A stretch of 64,000 bases of DNA from Trinickia dabaoshanensis (GCF_002879885.1 NZ_PNYA01000041.1:1-64000); one strand, 5' to 3'; numbered from the stretch's first letter, positions 20,024 to 30,803 are shown. The notes: generated by a model from the sequence alone, not told the origin. Numbers and translations: made by a program.

Positions 20024-21031
20024 TTAGAGCCCGCTCGTAGCGGCGCGCTGCCGCAACAGACCGAGGACCGCATCGCAAAACGGCGTCGGCACGTCGAGCC
20101 GGCGCCCGAGTTCGGGGAATACGCCGAGGATCGGCTCGATTTCCAGCGGACGTCCCGCCTCGAAATCCTGCAACATCGAAGTCTTGAACGCGCCGAGCTC
20201 GCGCGTGACCGCCACGCGTTGCGGTGCCGACATCCCCGTCGATAGGCCAAGGCGTTGTCCGACGGCATCGGCTTCTTCCATCATCCGCAAAACGAGTGCG
20301 TGCGTCAGCGGATCGTCGAGCAGACGATCGGCGGTCGAACCCGTCAGCGCGCTGAGCGGATTCATATTCATGTTGCCCCAGAGTTTGGCCCAGATATCGT
20401 TGCGGATATCGCTGCTCTCGCTGACATCGAAACCGCCTCGGGCGAGTGCCGCGGCGATTGCGCGCGCGGCGTCCGCGTGCCCAGCGTGGGCGGCGCCGAC
20501 GATGAGACGATTGCCGCGTCCGCGCTTGACGACGCCCGGCTCGATGCTCGCCGACGACAAATGAACGACGCAGCCGATGGCGCGCTCGGCAGGTAGCACC
20601 GCCGAGACGCAGCCATTCGGATCGACGGCTTGTAGCGGCTCGTCTTGCGCGAGTGCTGCGAGCCCTTGCGAAAACCACCACGGGAGCCCGTTCATCGCAC
20701 TGAGGACGAGCGTATCGGGCCCGATCAGCGGCCGTAGCGATTCGGCGAGACTCGGCAACGCTTGCGCTTTGAGCGCGACGATGACGACGTCTTGCACGCC
20801 GAGCCGAGCGGGGTCGTCGTCGGCCTGTACGAGCACGCCGCCGGTAGCGGCATCGTCCGCAACGATCCGAATGCCGTGCTCGCGGATGGCGGCCAGCGTT
20901 CGCCCCCTCGCCAACACCGATACGCGGTGACCCGCGCGCGCGAGCGCGGCGGCCAGCAGCGCGCCGATCGCGCCGGCGCCGACGACGCAGCTACGCAACG
21001 GCTGCGCGCCGTCCTGATTGTGCACGGCCAT
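20024..21031 (-). CDS. panE: ketopantoate reductase (PanE/ApbA) family dehydrogenase
   Basis: A 335-residue oxidoreductase with an N-terminal Rossmann motif (VVGAGAIGALLAAALARAG), the ApbA central segment around KLWGNMNMNP, and the C-terminal helical domain. PanE reduces 2-dehydropantoate to pantoate with NADPH, but catabolic relatives use other 2-oxo acids. Pairing with a class II aldolase (4-base gap) suggests a catabolic substrate. An AGGAG site precedes the ATG. Confidence 0.8.
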   Translation of the reverse strand: MAVHNQDGAQPLRSCVVGAGAIGALLAAALARAGHRVSVLARGRTLAAIREHGIRIVADDAATGGVLVQADDDPARLGVQDVVIVALKAQALPSLAESLRPLIGPDTLVLSAMNGLPWWFSQGLAALAQDEPLQAVDPNGCVSAVLPAERAIGCVVHLSSASIEPGVVKRGRGNRLIVGAAHAGHADAARAIAAALARGGFDVSESSDIRNDIWAKLWGNMNMNPLSALTGSTADRLLDDPLTHALVLRMMEEADAVGQRLGLSTGMSAPQRVAVTRELGAFKTSMLQDFEAGRPLEIEPILGVFPELGRRLDVPTPFCDAVLGLLRQRAATSGL

Positions 21032-21035
21032 TCGC

Positions 21036-21767
21036 TTACTCCTTGTATGACGGATCGATTTTATCCACCTGGCGCAGCAACGCGTCGAGCACGTCTTGAC
21101 CCGCGCCATGGGCGGGATCGAACTGCAGTGCGTCGCGCGAGCAGCGCGCGGTAACGTCGGGCGCGATCGCTCGCGCGCGGCCGAGCGCCGCGGTGGCCAG
21201 TTGAATTTCGCAGGCCCGATTGAGCGTCCATAGGCGCGCGAAGGTTTGCGCGATCGTCGAGCCGGCCGCGAGCAAGCCATGATTGCGCAAGATCATGAGG
21301 CGGCGCGTGCCGAGATTGGCGACGAGCCGCGGTCCCTCGTCGTCGCGCACGGTGATGCCTTCGAAGTCGTGATAGGCGACCATACCGTCGATCTGGGCCG
21401 AATAGAAGTTCGTGTTTTCGAGACCTTGCTCGCAGCAGGCAACGGCGAGACCGGCCGTCGTATGCGTGTGCATGACGCAATGCGCGTCCGCCACCGCGCG
21501 ATGGATGGCGGCATGCACCACGAAGCCGGCGGGGTTGAATCGATGCGCGGACGCATCGACGAGGTTGCCGTCCAAATCGATCTTGAGCAGATTCGACGCG
21601 GTGATTTCCGAGTAGTGCAGCCCGAACGGATTGATCAGAAATTGCGTGCCGGGGCCGGGGACCCGCAGCGTGATGTGGTTATAGATCAGCTCGGTCCAGC
21701 CGAGCATGGCGAAGATGCGATAGGTGCCAGCCAATTGGACGCGCAGTGCGCGCTCGGTGTCGTTCAT
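21036..21767 (-). CDS. class II aldolase/adducin-family protein
   Basis: A 243-residue protein of the FucA/AraD fold. Zinc ligands are visible in HTHT (VMHTHTTAG) and a later RNHG motif (LRNHGLLAAG). A GGAG site precedes the ATG. It is the first gene of a two-gene operon with the PanE-like reductase and has a strong palindromic operator over its promoter. It could be an aldolase, an epimerase or a decarboxylase of a hydroxy acid; the substrate cannot be read from the sequence. Confidence 0.82.
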   Translation of the reverse strand: MNDTERALRVQLAGTYRIFAMLGWTELIYNHITLRVPGPGTQFLINPFGLHYSEITASNLLKIDLDGNLVDASAHRFNPAGFVVHAAIHRAVADAHCVMHTHTTAGLAVACCEQGLENTNFYSAQIDGMVAYHDFEGITVRDDEGPRLVANLGTRRLMILRNHGLLAAGSTIAQTFARLWTLNRACEIQLATAALGRARAIAPDVTARCSRDALQFDPAHGAGQDVLDALLRQVDKIDPSYKE

Positions 21768-21811
21768 GGGCGTCTCCTGCTGAGCGCGCTCGGCGCGGGC
21801 GGGTAGGGCCC

Positions 21812-21846
21812 AGCATAGTGCAAACTAGTTGTGCGCACAACTAGTT
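21812..21846 (-). promoter_or_regulatory. promoter with overlapping 24-bp perfect palindrome
   Basis: On the minus strand TTGTGC (21840-21835) and TATGCT (21817-21812) are separated by 17 bases and drive the aldolase operon. The -35 lies inside a perfect 24-bp palindrome at 21823-21846 whose half is AACTAGTTGTGC. This is the arrangement of a repressor operator. A MarR regulator is encoded about 0.5 kb upstream. Confidence 0.75.
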
Positions 21847-22019
21847 AAAATGCGTGAGCGGCGGCGCAGGGAACGTGATGCGCAAGTCGGATTGGAGGCA
21901 GCGGATAGCGGAACGAAGGGGGCGAGAACGAGGCGGGCGGAAACGATATGCGTCCACCGGCAGGCGGCTTAGAGCCGGCCGCCGGTGGACGATATGCGGG
22001 GGTGTATCGATGAAAGAGA

Positions 22020-22106
22020 TGGTGCGAGGAGCGGGACTCGAACCCGCACACCATTGCTGGCGTCAGGACCTAAACCTGGTGCGTCTACCAATTTCGCCAT
22101 CCTCGC
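22020..22106 (-). tRNA. tRNA-Leu (anticodon UAG)
   Basis: A class II tRNA of 87 bases including an encoded CCA. The acceptor stem is GCGAGGA paired with TCCTCGC, the T-arm contains GGTTCGAGTCC, there is a long variable arm, and the anticodon loop reads TTTAGGT. Confidence 0.95.
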
Positions 22107-22294
22107 GCCGAAGCGGCACATGCCGTGCGCTTCGATGTGTGGCTTGCTTTCATGGCGCTGCAAGAGCGGCGCGCGGTACGATCGAAAGCGTAAGCGCGAG
22201 ATTCTAACCTATCTGCGCGCGTTGTGTACACGGTTCTCGGCAGATTTGCGCGTCGTACACGTGCGCAGGGACTCGTCTCGTCCGCGCCGGCCGG

Positions 22295-22747
22295 TTATTG
22301 GCCGTCCGCGAGCGCGTGCGCGATCACCTTGTCGAGCGCGCGCCCGAGCGCTTGCGCTTCCGACGCGTCGAGACAGGCGAATAGATCGGCGTTCCACTTG
22401 CGTGCGATCGGCATGACTTTGCGAAACAGCGCACGGCCTTCGGGCGTCAGCGAAATGACGACCGAGCGCCCGTCCGCGGCGCTCGGCGCACGCGCGAGCA
22501 GCCCGCGTTGGATGAGCGCTTCGGCCGCGCGACTGGCCTGACTCTTGTCGAGGTTGGCGTGCTTGGCCAAGTCCATGATCGAGAACGGTCCGAACGAGCC
22601 GACCGATGCGATCACGCGCGCCTCGGGCAGCGTGACGCCGAGTTTGGTCTGGTAGCGTTCGCTGATGCCTCGATCCGAGAGCTTGTTCAGCACATGCATG
22701 CGGTAGGTCAAAAACTGCTCGAGCCCGGCTTTGGAGGCGGCCTTCAT
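22295..22747 (-). CDS. MarR-family transcriptional regulator
   Basis: A 150-residue winged-helix regulator (LAKHANLDKSQASRAAEAL as recognition region, wing DGRSVVISLTPEGR). The start has no clear Shine-Dalgarno. It has no adjacent operon partner; the palindrome at 21823-21846 is a candidate site. Typical ligands of the family are aromatic acids or oxidants. Confidence 0.85.
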   Translation of the reverse strand: MKAASKAGLEQFLTYRMHVLNKLSDRGISERYQTKLGVTLPEARVIASVGSFGPFSIMDLAKHANLDKSQASRAAEALIQRGLLARAPSAADGRSVVISLTPEGRALFRKVMPIARKWNADLFACLDASEAQALGRALDKVIAHALADGQ

Positions 22748-22864
22748 GGGTCGTGTCGATCTCGTCGAGAGTGGGCGGTAAAGACGCGTTGGGGCAGTGA
22801 TTGTTGCCGCATCCGGCGCGCTCGGTCAACGCGGTCTTTCCCGGTGCCGGCGCGCGGCCGGGCG

Positions 22865-24001
22865 TCAGGCGCCGAACTTCAAGCGTGCGAGCTGCTCGGC
22901 TTCGTTAGCGAGCAGGCGCGCCGCGTCGCGAATCGCAACCTCGAGCGAGATAGGCCCCGGCGCGGGCGAGAAACATCCGCTGAAATGCTCGCTCAAGCGC
23001 GCGAGCGCATTCGAATCAACGCCGCCCGAGAGCAGGGTGGCCGGCACGCCTGCCGCGCGTGCGTGGCGGCAGGCGATGAACGGCGCTTTGCCGTGCAGCG
23101 TCTGCGCATCGGAGCGGCCCTCGCCGGTGATGAGCCAGTTGGCGCCGTCGAGCGCCACGTCGAGTCCGACTTGCTCGGCCACGACCTCGGCGCCCGCCTC
23201 GAAGCGCGCGCCGAGCAGATGAAGCGCGAAGCCGAGCCCGCCGGCGGCGCCCGCGCCGGGCAGCGCGTGGCACTCGCGGCCGAGCGCTTGCTGCGCGAGT
23301 TCGGCGAAGTGGCCGAGCACCGCGTCGAGCGCACCGATGCGTTCGCGCGCGACGCCTTTTTGCGGCCCGAACACGGCCGTGGCGCCATGTTCGCCGGTCA
23401 ACGGATTGTCGACGTCCGACATGGCCACGAACGTCGTTTGCGCGAGCCGCGAATCGAGCCCGGATGCATCGACGCGGGCGAGCCGTGCGAGCGCCTCGGG
23501 CGTCGGCTCGAGTTCGCGCCCGCCGGCGTCGAGCAGTTTCAACCCGAGCCCCACGAGCAGTCCGGCGCCGCCGTCGTTCGTGCTGCTGCCGCCGAGCGCG
23601 ACGAAAAAGCGCCGCGCGCCCGCATCGAGCAACAGGCGAACGGCTTCGCCCATGCCGCGCGTATCGCGTGCCTCGACGTCCGTTTGCATCGCCACGGCAT
23701 CGGTAATGCCGACGATCTCAGCCGTTTCGATGACGGCGCTGCCGTCGGGTAACAGCCCCACGGCCGCTTCGCGCTGTGCTTGCGCGGCGCCGCACACGCG
23801 CACGATGCGCCGCTCGCCGCCGCGGGCAAGCATGGCGTCGAGCGTACCTTCGCCGCCGTCGGCCATCGGGCACAGCCTCACCGTGGCATCGGGCAGCGCG
23901 CGCTTGACGCCGCCGGCAATGGCCTCGGCGACGGCTTGCGCGCTCAGCGAGCCTTTGAACGAATCGGGAGCGATGACGACGGTGGGCGTGCTGCCAAGCA
24001 T
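22865..24001 (-). CDS. glxK: glycerate 2-kinase
   Basis: A 378-residue kinase of the GarK/GlxK family that phosphorylates D-glycerate to 2-phosphoglycerate. Signatures are APDSFKGSLSA at the N-terminus, PMADGGEGT, GGSSTNDGGAG and the C-terminal TGEGRSDAQTLHGK. A CCGGAG site precedes the ATG. It is monocistronic here, so the upstream pathway (glyoxylate or galactarate) cannot be told. Confidence 0.9.
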   Translation of the reverse strand: MLGSTPTVVIAPDSFKGSLSAQAVAEAIAGGVKRALPDATVRLCPMADGGEGTLDAMLARGGERRIVRVCGAAQAQREAAVGLLPDGSAVIETAEIVGITDAVAMQTDVEARDTRGMGEAVRLLLDAGARRFFVALGGSSTNDGGAGLLVGLGLKLLDAGGRELEPTPEALARLARVDASGLDSRLAQTTFVAMSDVDNPLTGEHGATAVFGPQKGVARERIGALDAVLGHFAELAQQALGRECHALPGAGAAGGLGFALHLLGARFEAGAEVVAEQVGLDVALDGANWLITGEGRSDAQTLHGKAPFIACRHARAAGVPATLLSGGVDSNALARLSEHFSGCFSPAPGPISLEVAIRDAARLLANEAEQLARLKFGA

Positions 24002-24398
24002 GATGTCTCCGGACGAGGTGGCGCTGGGCGATGACGCTTCGCGCTCGGTTTTTTTGCGATGTGTTCGAGCGTGAGCTTATCAGCGTGGCCGCCTCGTTGG
24101 ATACATGCGCGCGCATGTCAGGCATCGCGCAGCGCCGATGCTCGCGAGGGTGTGACGCGCCCGGCGGGCGCGCGCACAACGCGGTGCGCCGTATCGCCCG
24201 CGAGCGGGTACCGCCGAATCAGGGTTGTACCGATCAATAGTTTGCTAGAATGTCCGATTCTTCCGATCCAAACCGTGCCGTAGGCGGCCAGATTCAAGCA
24301 GCCTGGGGCGGTGATTGCGGCCCCCCCGGGCAAGACGCGACACGTAGGCACGGCGAAAGATAACCGATTCGCTTGAACAATTTAGGACGATTGAAGCC
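24002..24398 (+). promoter_or_regulatory. intergenic region carrying the tig promoter
   Basis: 397 bases between divergent genes. A candidate promoter for tig has TTGTAC (24225-24230) and an extended -10 TGCTAGAAT (hexamer 24246-24251) with a short 15-base spacer, giving a leader of about 140 bases. The rest is GC-rich and shows no gene. Confidence 0.5.
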
Positions 24399-25745
24399 AT
24401 GGCTAACGTTGTTGAAAACCTCGGCAAGCTTGAACGCCGTGTGACGATTTCCCTGCAGAAAGATACGGTGCAAAAGGAAATCGAATCGCGCATCCGCCAA
24501 CTCGCGAAGAACGTCCGCATGCCGGGCTTCCGGCCGGGCAAAGTGCCGCTGAAGATGGTGACGCAGCAGTACGCGGGTCAAGTCGAGGCCGAAGTGCTGA
24601 GCGACAAGGTCGGCAAGCAATTCTTCGACATCAGCCGCGCCGAGAATCTGCGCGTGGCCGGTCAGCCGAGCTTCAGCCCGAAAGAGGGCGCGGCGGACGA
24701 TACGTATGCGTTCGACGCGACGTTCGAGGTCTATCCGGAAGTGAAGATCGGTGACCTGGCGAGCGCCGAAGTGGAGCGCTCGGTCACGCAAATCTCGGAA
24801 GCCGAAGTCGACCGCACGCTCGACATCCTGCGCAAGCAGCGCGTGCACTACCACGCGCGCGGCGAAGCGGGCGAGCATGGCGACGGCGGTGCTGACGTTT
24901 CCGCCAAGAGCGGCGATCGCGTGACGGTCGACTTCGTCGGCAAGCTCGAGGGCGTCGCGTTCGAAGGCGGCACGGCCGAAGACTTCGCGTTCGTGCTCGG
25001 CGAAGGCCGCATGCTGCCCGAGTTCGAGCAAGCCGCAACGGGTCTTGCTGTCGGCGCGCAGCGCGAGTTCGATCTGAAGTTCCCGGACGACTACCACGGT
25101 AAGGAAGTCGCGGGCAAAACGGCCCAGTTCACGATCACGATGAAGAAGATCGAATGGCCGCACCTGCCCGAAGTGGACGCCGAATTCGCGAAGACGCTCG
25201 GCATCGCCGACGGCGATTTGACGAAGATGCGCGCCGAGATCAAGGAAAACCTCGAGCGCGAAGCGAAGCGCCGTACGCAATCGCTGGTGAAGAACCAAGT
25301 GATGGACGCGCTGCTCAAGGTGTCGGAGCTCGACGTGCCGAACGCGCTGATCGAGCAAGATCAGCAACGTCTGGTCGAAATGGCCCGTCAGGATCTCGCG
25401 CAACGCGGCGTGCCCAACGCGGCAGACGCGCCGATTCCGGCCGAGATGTTCAAGGAACAAGCCGAGCGCCGCGTGAAGCTGGGCCTCGTGCTGGCCGAGC
25501 TGGTCAAGGAAAACGGCCTCGAAGCGAAGCCCGAGCAAATCCGCGCGGAAGTCGAGGAATTCGCTAAGAGCTACGAAGACCCGAAGGAAGTGATCCGCTG
25601 GTATTATTCGAACAAGCAGCGCCTCGCCGAAATGGAAGCGTACGTCGTTGAAAGCAACGTCGTCGAATTCGTGCTCGGCAAGGCGAAGGTGACGGATAAG
25701 GAAGTCAGCTTCGAAGCACTGGCAAGCGCCTCGGCGCAAGCGTAA
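24399..25745 (+). CDS. tig: trigger factor
   Basis: A 448-residue ribosome-associated chaperone and prolyl isomerase. The N-terminal ribosome-binding domain carries the signature [11 protein letters not shown], followed by a FKBP-like domain (about 160-245, with [11 protein letters not shown] and [15 protein letters not shown]) and a long helical C-terminal domain. It heads the conserved tig-clpP-clpX-lon series. An independent terminator follows. Confidence 0.97.
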   Translation: MANVVENLGKLERRVTISLQKDTVQKEIESRIRQLAKNVRMPGFRPGKVPLKMVTQQYAGQVEAEVLSDKVGKQFFDISRAENLRVAGQPSFSPKEGAADDTYAFDATFEVYPEVKIGDLASAEVERSVTQISEAEVDRTLDILRKQRVHYHARGEAGEHGDGGADVSAKSGDRVTVDFVGKLEGVAFEGGTAEDFAFVLGEGRMLPEFEQAATGLAVGAQREFDLKFPDDYHGKEVAGKTAQFTITMKKIEWPHLPEVDAEFAKTLGIADGDLTKMRAEIKENLEREAKRRTQSLVKNQVMDALLKVSELDVPNALIEQDQQRLVEMARQDLAQRGVPNAADAPIPAEMFKEQAERRVKLGLVLAELVKENGLEAKPEQIRAEVEEFAKSYEDPKEVIRWYYSNKQRLAEMEAYVVESNVVEFVLGKAKVTDKEVSFEALASASAQA

Positions 25746-25758
25746 GGCATCGCCCGAA

Positions 25759-25800
25759 ACGGCGTGCAGGCTGTCGAGGCGACGGCCGCACGCCGTTTTT
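25759..25800 (+). terminator. intrinsic terminator after tig
   Basis: Arms ACGGCGTGC and GCACGCCGT enclose a 20-base loop and are followed by TTTT. clpP is therefore probably expressed at least partly from its own promoter. Confidence 0.7.
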
Positions 25801-25888
25801 CATGTTGCGACGGTTTTTTGCTGCGTCGCAGCGGGCGAGCGCCGTCTTCCTGCCGTTTCAAGACCCATTCCGAACAAGGATCCATTGC

Positions 25889-26542
25889 ATGATCTCTCGC
25901 GCTCAACTGTTGGACACGTTGGCTTCCCACGCGCCGCGCGATTTCGAGGCGCAAGCGCTGGGGCTCGTTCCGATCGTCGTCGAAACGAGCGGCCGCGGCG
26001 AGCGTTCGTACGATATTTACTCGCGCCTGCTCAAAGAGCGCGTGGTTTTCATGGTCGGCGAAGTGAACGACCAAACGGCTAACCTGGTCGTCGCTCAATT
26101 GCTGTTCCTCGAGAGCGAGAACCCCGACAAGGACATCAGCCTGTATATCAACAGCCCCGGCGGTTCGGTATCGGCGGGGATGGCGATTTACGACACGATG
26201 CAGTTCATCAAGCCCGATGTGTCGACGCTGTGCATGGGTCTCGCGGCGAGCATGGGCGCGTTTTTGCTGGCGTCCGGCGCGAAGGGCAAACGCTTCGCTT
26301 TGCCGAACGCGCGCGTGATGATTCACCAGCCGCTGGGCGGCGCGCGCGGCCAGGCGTCCGACATCGAAATCCAGGCGCGCGAAATCCTGTATTTGAAGGA
26401 AAGGCTTAATCAATTGCTCGCTCAGCACACGGGGCAGCCGGTGGAGCGCATCGCGCGCGACACCGACCGCGACAATTTCATGTCGGGCGACGACGCGCAG
26501 GCTTACGGACTCATCGATCAGGTCCTCCAAAAGCGCCCATAA
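25889..26542 (+). CDS. clpP: ATP-dependent Clp protease proteolytic subunit
   Basis: A 217-residue serine protease subunit that forms the tetradecameric barrel working with ClpX. The catalytic triad is Ser-121 (GLAASMGAF), His-146 (MIHQPLGG) and Asp-195 (RDTDRD). The start at 25889 is chosen for family length and an AAGGA site. clpX follows after 214 bases. Confidence 0.97.
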   Translation: MISRAQLLDTLASHAPRDFEAQALGLVPIVVETSGRGERSYDIYSRLLKERVVFMVGEVNDQTANLVVAQLLFLESENPDKDISLYINSPGGSVSAGMAIYDTMQFIKPDVSTLCMGLAASMGAFLLASGAKGKRFALPNARVMIHQPLGGARGQASDIEIQAREILYLKERLNQLLAQHTGQPVERIARDTDRDNFMSGDDAQAYGLIDQVLQKRP

Positions 26543-26756
26543 AACATAGTTTGCCGGCTGGCGTTTCCCCTTCGTTTCCCCTTAGGTGCGACGGCCGACT
26601 CAAGCGATGTTATAAATGGTCGATAATAGGTCTGGGCGCTAGCGCACGAACGCCATACGCACGTGCCATAGCGCCGGCCAGCCCATTCGATCCGACCCTG
26701 CTGTGGGGCGGCGAACGGCGTGCCAGTCATTCGAGTGTCCGGAGGCTCGTATATCC

Positions 26757-28028
26757 ATGGCGGACAAGAAAGGTTCGAACAGCGAAAAGCTGTTGTATTG
26801 CTCGTTTTGCGGCAAAAGCCAGCATGAGGTCAAAAAGCTCATCGCCGGCCCGTCGGTGTTCATCTGCGATGAATGCATCGACTTGTGCAACGAGATCATT
26901 CGCGACGAAGCCGCGGGAGCTGGCACGGACGCAGGCTTGTCGAAGTCCGACCTGCCTAGCCCGCAAGAGATCCGCGACATCCTCGATCAATACGTGATCG
27001 GGCAAGAGCGCGCGAAGAAAATTTTGGCCGTGGCGGTGTACAACCACTACAAGCGTCTCAAGCACCTCGACAAGAAGGACGAGGTCGAGCTCTCGAAGAG
27101 CAATATTCTGCTGATCGGGCCCACGGGCTCGGGCAAGACCTTGCTCGCGCAGACGCTTGCACGCCTGCTGAATGTGCCGTTCGTCATCGCCGACGCAACG
27201 ACGCTCACGGAAGCCGGCTATGTCGGTGAAGACGTCGAGAACATCATTCAGAAGTTGCTGCAGAACTGCAACTACGAAGTCGAAAAGGCTCAGCGCGGCA
27301 TCGTCTATATCGACGAAATCGACAAGATCAGCCGCAAGTCGGACAACCCGTCGATCACGCGCGACGTGTCGGGCGAGGGTGTGCAGCAGGCGCTGCTCAA
27401 GCTCGTCGAGGGCACGATGGCGTCGGTGCCGCCGCAAGGTGGGCGTAAGCATCCGAACCAAGACTTCATTCAAGTCGATACGACGAACATTTTGTTCATC
27501 TGCGGCGGCGCGTTCGACGGCCTCGAGAAAGTCATCACCGACCGCACGGAGAAAACGGGGATCGGTTTCGGCGCGAGCGTCAAGAGCAAGCAGGAGCGTG
27601 ACGCCGGCGAGGTGCTGCGCGAAGTCGAGCCCGAGGATTTGATCAAATTCGGGTTGATTCCCGAGTTGATCGGCCGTCTGCCCGTCGTGGCGACGCTCGG
27701 CAAGCTCGATGAAGTCGCCCTGATGAAGATTCTGGTCGAGCCGAAAAACGCCCTGGTGAAGCAGTACAACAAGCTGTTCGCCATGGAGCGCGTCGAGCTC
27801 GAAATCCGTCCGGCGGCGTTGCAAGCCGTCGCGCGCAAGGCGATTCGCCGCAAGACGGGCGCCCGTGGCCTGCGTTCGATTCTGGAACAGGCGTTGCTCG
27901 ACGTAATGTATGAATTGCCGGCGATGAAGGGAGTTAGTAAGGTCATCATCGACGATAACGTTATCGATGGCGACGGCAAGCCCCTGCTCATCTATGAAGA
28001 AGCGCCTAAGGTTGCGGGCTCGAATTGA
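26757..28028 (+). CDS. clpX: ClpX unfoldase of the ClpXP protease
   Basis: A 423-residue AAA+ ATPase. The N-terminal zinc-binding domain has Cys-15, -18, -37 and -40; Walker A is GPTGSGKT and Walker [10 protein letters not shown], with the RKH pore segment (GGRKHPNQD). The start follows a GGAGG site at 26741-26745. It delivers unfolded substrates to ClpP. A terminator separates it from lon. Confidence 0.97.
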   Translation: MADKKGSNSEKLLYCSFCGKSQHEVKKLIAGPSVFICDECIDLCNEIIRDEAAGAGTDAGLSKSDLPSPQEIRDILDQYVIGQERAKKILAVAVYNHYKRLKHLDKKDEVELSKSNILLIGPTGSGKTLLAQTLARLLNVPFVIADATTLTEAGYVGEDVENIIQKLLQNCNYEVEKAQRGIVYIDEIDKISRKSDNPSITRDVSGEGVQQALLKLVEGTMASVPPQGGRKHPNQDFIQVDTTNILFICGGAFDGLEKVITDRTEKTGIGFGASVKSKQERDAGEVLREVEPEDLIKFGLIPELIGRLPVVATLGKLDEVALMKILVEPKNALVKQYNKLFAMERVELEIRPAALQAVARKAIRRKTGARGLRSILEQALLDVMYELPAMKGVSKVIIDDNVIDGDGKPLLIYEEAPKVAGSN

Positions 28029-28054
28029 TTGACCCTAAAGCTTTCGCAGGAATG

Positions 28055-28084
28055 GCCGTTCATGGAGACGTGAACGGCTTTTTT
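28055..28084 (+). terminator. intrinsic terminator after clpX
   Basis: An 8-bp stem (GCCGTTCA and its complement) with an 8-base loop is followed directly by six T. Confidence 0.9.
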
Positions 28085-28210
28085 CGTTTATCTTGTGGGT
28101 AACACTGACTCCTTCTGAACACATCGAACTTTTCCCACACGCGCAGGCTTGCAATTCGTACCGCGGGCCTCAACTACCGAAAGAACTGATTCCACTCATG
28201 GGGAAATGAA

Positions 28211-30628
28211 ATGTCAGGAACCCAACTCCTCCCTCAAGAGCGCACCACGCTCCCGTTGCTGCCATTGCGCGACGTTGTCGTTTTCCCGCACATGGTTATC
28301 CCTCTGTTCGTGGGGCGGCCCAAGTCGATCAAGGCGCTCGAAGTCGCGATGGAGGGCGGCAAGCACATCATGCTGGTCGCGCAAAAGACCGCGGCCAAGG
28401 ATGAGCCGACCGAAAAAGACATGTATGAAGTAGGGTGTATCGCCAACATCCTGCAAATGCTGAAATTGCCCGACGGCACCGTCAAGGTGCTCGTCGAGGG
28501 CTTGCAGCGCGCCAAAACGCTTTCGATCGAAGAGCAGGAAACGCAGTTTTCTTGCGAGGTCATGCCGCTCGAGCCCGACCATGCGGATGGCGCCGAAACC
28601 GAGGCGCTGCGCCGCGCGATCGTGTCGCAATTCGATCAGTACGTGAAGCTGAACAAGAAGATCCCGCCGGAGATCCTCACGTCGCTCGCGGGTATCGACG
28701 AAGCCGGCCGGCTGGCCGATACGATCGCGGCTCACTTGCCGCTCAAGCTCGATCAAAAGCAGCACATCCTCGAGATGTTCCCGGTCGTGGAACGGCTCGA
28801 GCACTTGCTCGCTCAGCTCGAAGCCGAAATCGACATTCTTCAGGTCGAAAAGCGCATCCGTGGCCGCGTGAAGCGCCAAATGGAGAAGAGCCAGCGCGAG
28901 TATTACCTGAACGAGCAGGTCAAGGCGATCCAGAAGGAACTGGGCGAAGGCGAAGAGGGTGCCGATCTCGAAGAACTCGAGAAGCGCATCGAAGCCGCGC
29001 GCATGCCGAAGGAAGCCAAGAAGAAGGCCGATTCGGAACTCAAGAAGCTCAAGCTGATGTCGCCGATGTCGGCGGAAGCCACCGTCGTGCGCAACTACAT
29101 CGACACGCTGATCGCGTTGCCGTGGCGCAAGAAGAGCAAGGTCAACAACGACCTCTCGAACGCTGAGCGCGTGCTCGACGAAGACCACTTCGGCCTCGAA
29201 AAGGTCAAGGAACGCATTCTCGAGTATCTCGCGGTCCAACAACGCGTGGACAAGGTGAAGGCGCCGATTCTGTGCCTCGTCGGGCCTCCGGGCGTCGGTA
29301 AGACGTCGCTGGGCCAGTCGATCGCGCGCGCGACGAACCGCAAGTTCGTGCGGATGGCGCTCGGCGGCGTGCGTGACGAAGCCGAGATTCGCGGTCACCG
29401 CCGGACGTATATCGGCTCGATGCCGGGCAAGATCTTGCAGAGCCTCACGAAGGTGGGCGTGCGCAATCCGCTCTTCTTGCTCGACGAAGTCGACAAGATG
29501 GGGATGGATTTCCGCGGCGATCCGTCGTCGGCACTGCTCGAAGTCCTCGATCCCGAACAGAACCATACGTTCGCCGATCACTACGTCGAAGTCGATTTCG
29601 ATCTGTCGGACGTGATGTTCGTCGCGACGTCGAACTCGCTGAACATCCCGCCGCCGTTGCTCGATCGGATGGAAGTGATCCGCTTGTCGGGCTACACGGA
29701 AGACGAGAAGGTCAGCATCGCGCAACGTTATCTGCTGCCGAAGCAGAAGAAGAACAACGGTCTGCGCGACGGCGAAATCGACGTCACCGAAGCCGCGATT
29801 CGCGACATCATTCGCTACTACACGCGTGAAGCGGGCGTGCGTTCGCTCGAGCGTGAAGTGTCGAAGATCTGCCGCAAGGTCGTGAAGATGTTGCTGCTGA
29901 AGAAGGCAGAGGGCGCCGTGAAGGTCGACGGCAGCAATCTCGACACCTTCCTCGGCGTGCGCAAGTACGACTTCGGTCTGGCCGCGAAGGAAAACCAGAT
30001 CGGTCAGGTCACGGGTCTCGCATGGACGGAAGTCGGTGGCGATCTGCTGACGATCGAAGCCGCGGTGATGCCGGGCAAGGGCAACGTCATCCGCACGGGT
30101 TCGCTCGGCGACGTGATGAAGGAGTCCGTCGAAGCGGCACGTTCGGTCGTGCGTTCGCGCTCGCGCCGTCTTGGCGTGAAGGACGAGGCGTTCGAGAAGC
30201 AGGACATCCACATCCACGTGCCGGAAGGCGCGACGCCGAAGGACGGTCCGTCCGCCGGTATCGCGATGACGACCGCGCTCGTGTCGGTGCTCACCGGTAT
30301 TCCGGTGCGGGCCGACGTGGCGATGACGGGCGAAATCACGCTGCGCGGCGAAGTGCTGCCGATCGGTGGGTTGAAGGAGAAGCTGCTGGCGGCGCATCGC
30401 GGCGGCATCAAGCTCGTGCTGATCCCCGAGGAGAACGTCAAGGATTTGGCGGATATCCCCGATAACGTGAAGAACGCAATCGAAATCGTGCCGGTCCGCT
30501 GGATCGACAAGGTGCTCGAACTCGCGCTCGAACGGACGCCCGAGCCGCTGGCCGAGGAAGAAGTGAAGGCCGCGCCGGTTGCCGAAGCGTCGAAGGACGC
30601 GGGGGCGGGGGAAGTCGTCAAGCATTAA
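28211..30628 (+). CDS. lon: Lon protease
   Basis: An 805-residue AAA+ protease. It has the N-terminal LON substrate domain, Walker A GPPGVGKT (about 358-365) and a C-terminal protease domain with catalytic Ser-681 in KDGPSAG and the partner Lys in the GGLKEK segment. The reading frame is intact and of family length. An independent terminator upstream implies its own promoter in 28085-28210, where I could not identify a confident heat-shock consensus. Confidence 0.97.
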   Translation: MSGTQLLPQERTTLPLLPLRDVVVFPHMVIPLFVGRPKSIKALEVAMEGGKHIMLVAQKTAAKDEPTEKDMYEVGCIANILQMLKLPDGTVKVLVEGLQRAKTLSIEEQETQFSCEVMPLEPDHADGAETEALRRAIVSQFDQYVKLNKKIPPEILTSLAGIDEAGRLADTIAAHLPLKLDQKQHILEMFPVVERLEHLLAQLEAEIDILQVEKRIRGRVKRQMEKSQREYYLNEQVKAIQKELGEGEEGADLEELEKRIEAARMPKEAKKKADSELKKLKLMSPMSAEATVVRNYIDTLIALPWRKKSKVNNDLSNAERVLDEDHFGLEKVKERILEYLAVQQRVDKVKAPILCLVGPPGVGKTSLGQSIARATNRKFVRMALGGVRDEAEIRGHRRTYIGSMPGKILQSLTKVGVRNPLFLLDEVDKMGMDFRGDPSSALLEVLDPEQNHTFADHYVEVDFDLSDVMFVATSNSLNIPPPLLDRMEVIRLSGYTEDEKVSIAQRYLLPKQKKNNGLRDGEIDVTEAAIRDIIRYYTREAGVRSLEREVSKICRKVVKMLLLKKAEGAVKVDGSNLDTFLGVRKYDFGLAAKENQIGQVTGLAWTEVGGDLLTIEAAVMPGKGNVIRTGSLGDVMKESVEAARSVVRSRSRRLGVKDEAFEKQDIHIHVPEGATPKDGPSAGIAMTTALVSVLTGIPVRADVAMTGEITLRGEVLPIGGLKEKLLAAHRGGIKLVLIPEENVKDLADIPDNVKNAIEIVPVRWIDKVLELALERTPEPLAEEEVKAAPVAEASKDAGAGEVVKH

Positions 30629-30662
30629 GGCTCGATAGCCGCGGTTGAGCGGCTGCGAAAAC

Positions 30663-30701
30663 CCGCGAGTAGTGCGCTATGCGCTGCTCGCGGTTTTTTT
30701 T
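30663..30701 (+). terminator. intrinsic terminator after lon
   Basis: A strong GC-rich stem (CCGCGAG to CTCGCGG, extended by further pairs with two wobbles) is followed by eight T. Confidence 0.92.
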
Positions 30702-30748
30702 ATTTATGACCCGTTGCGGCGAATGACAAGGATCAGAGAGAACCCCCG

Positions 30749-30777
30749 TTGACACTCCTGTTTCGGCTACTTTTAAT
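30749..30777 (+). promoter_or_regulatory. strong sigma-70 promoter of hupB
   Basis: A consensus -35 TTGACA (30749-30754), a 17-base spacer and -10 TTTAAT (30772-30777). The predicted start is at about 30784, giving a leader of about 80 bases. Confidence 0.88.
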
Positions 30778-30782
30778 GGGCG

Positions 30783-30803
30783 AGCGCAGCTTTTGGCTGC
30801 GCT
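30783..30803 (+). ncRNA. 5' stem-loop in the hupB leader
   Basis: An 8-bp perfect stem (AGCGCAGC and its complement) with a TTTTG loop begins at the predicted transcription start and is followed by TTCTTTC. It could stabilise the mRNA or act as a weak attenuator; this is a leader element, not a separate RNA gene. Confidence 0.5.

Noticed and set aside
24294-25739. 481-codon open frame antisense to tig
   Set aside because: Shadow of the trigger factor gene with skewed composition; tig has unmistakable homology on the other strand.
28214-30625. 803-codon open frame antisense to lon
   Set aside because: It mirrors lon exactly, is rich in Arg, His and Asp as expected for the complement of GC-rich coding sequence, and has no ribosome site or family match.
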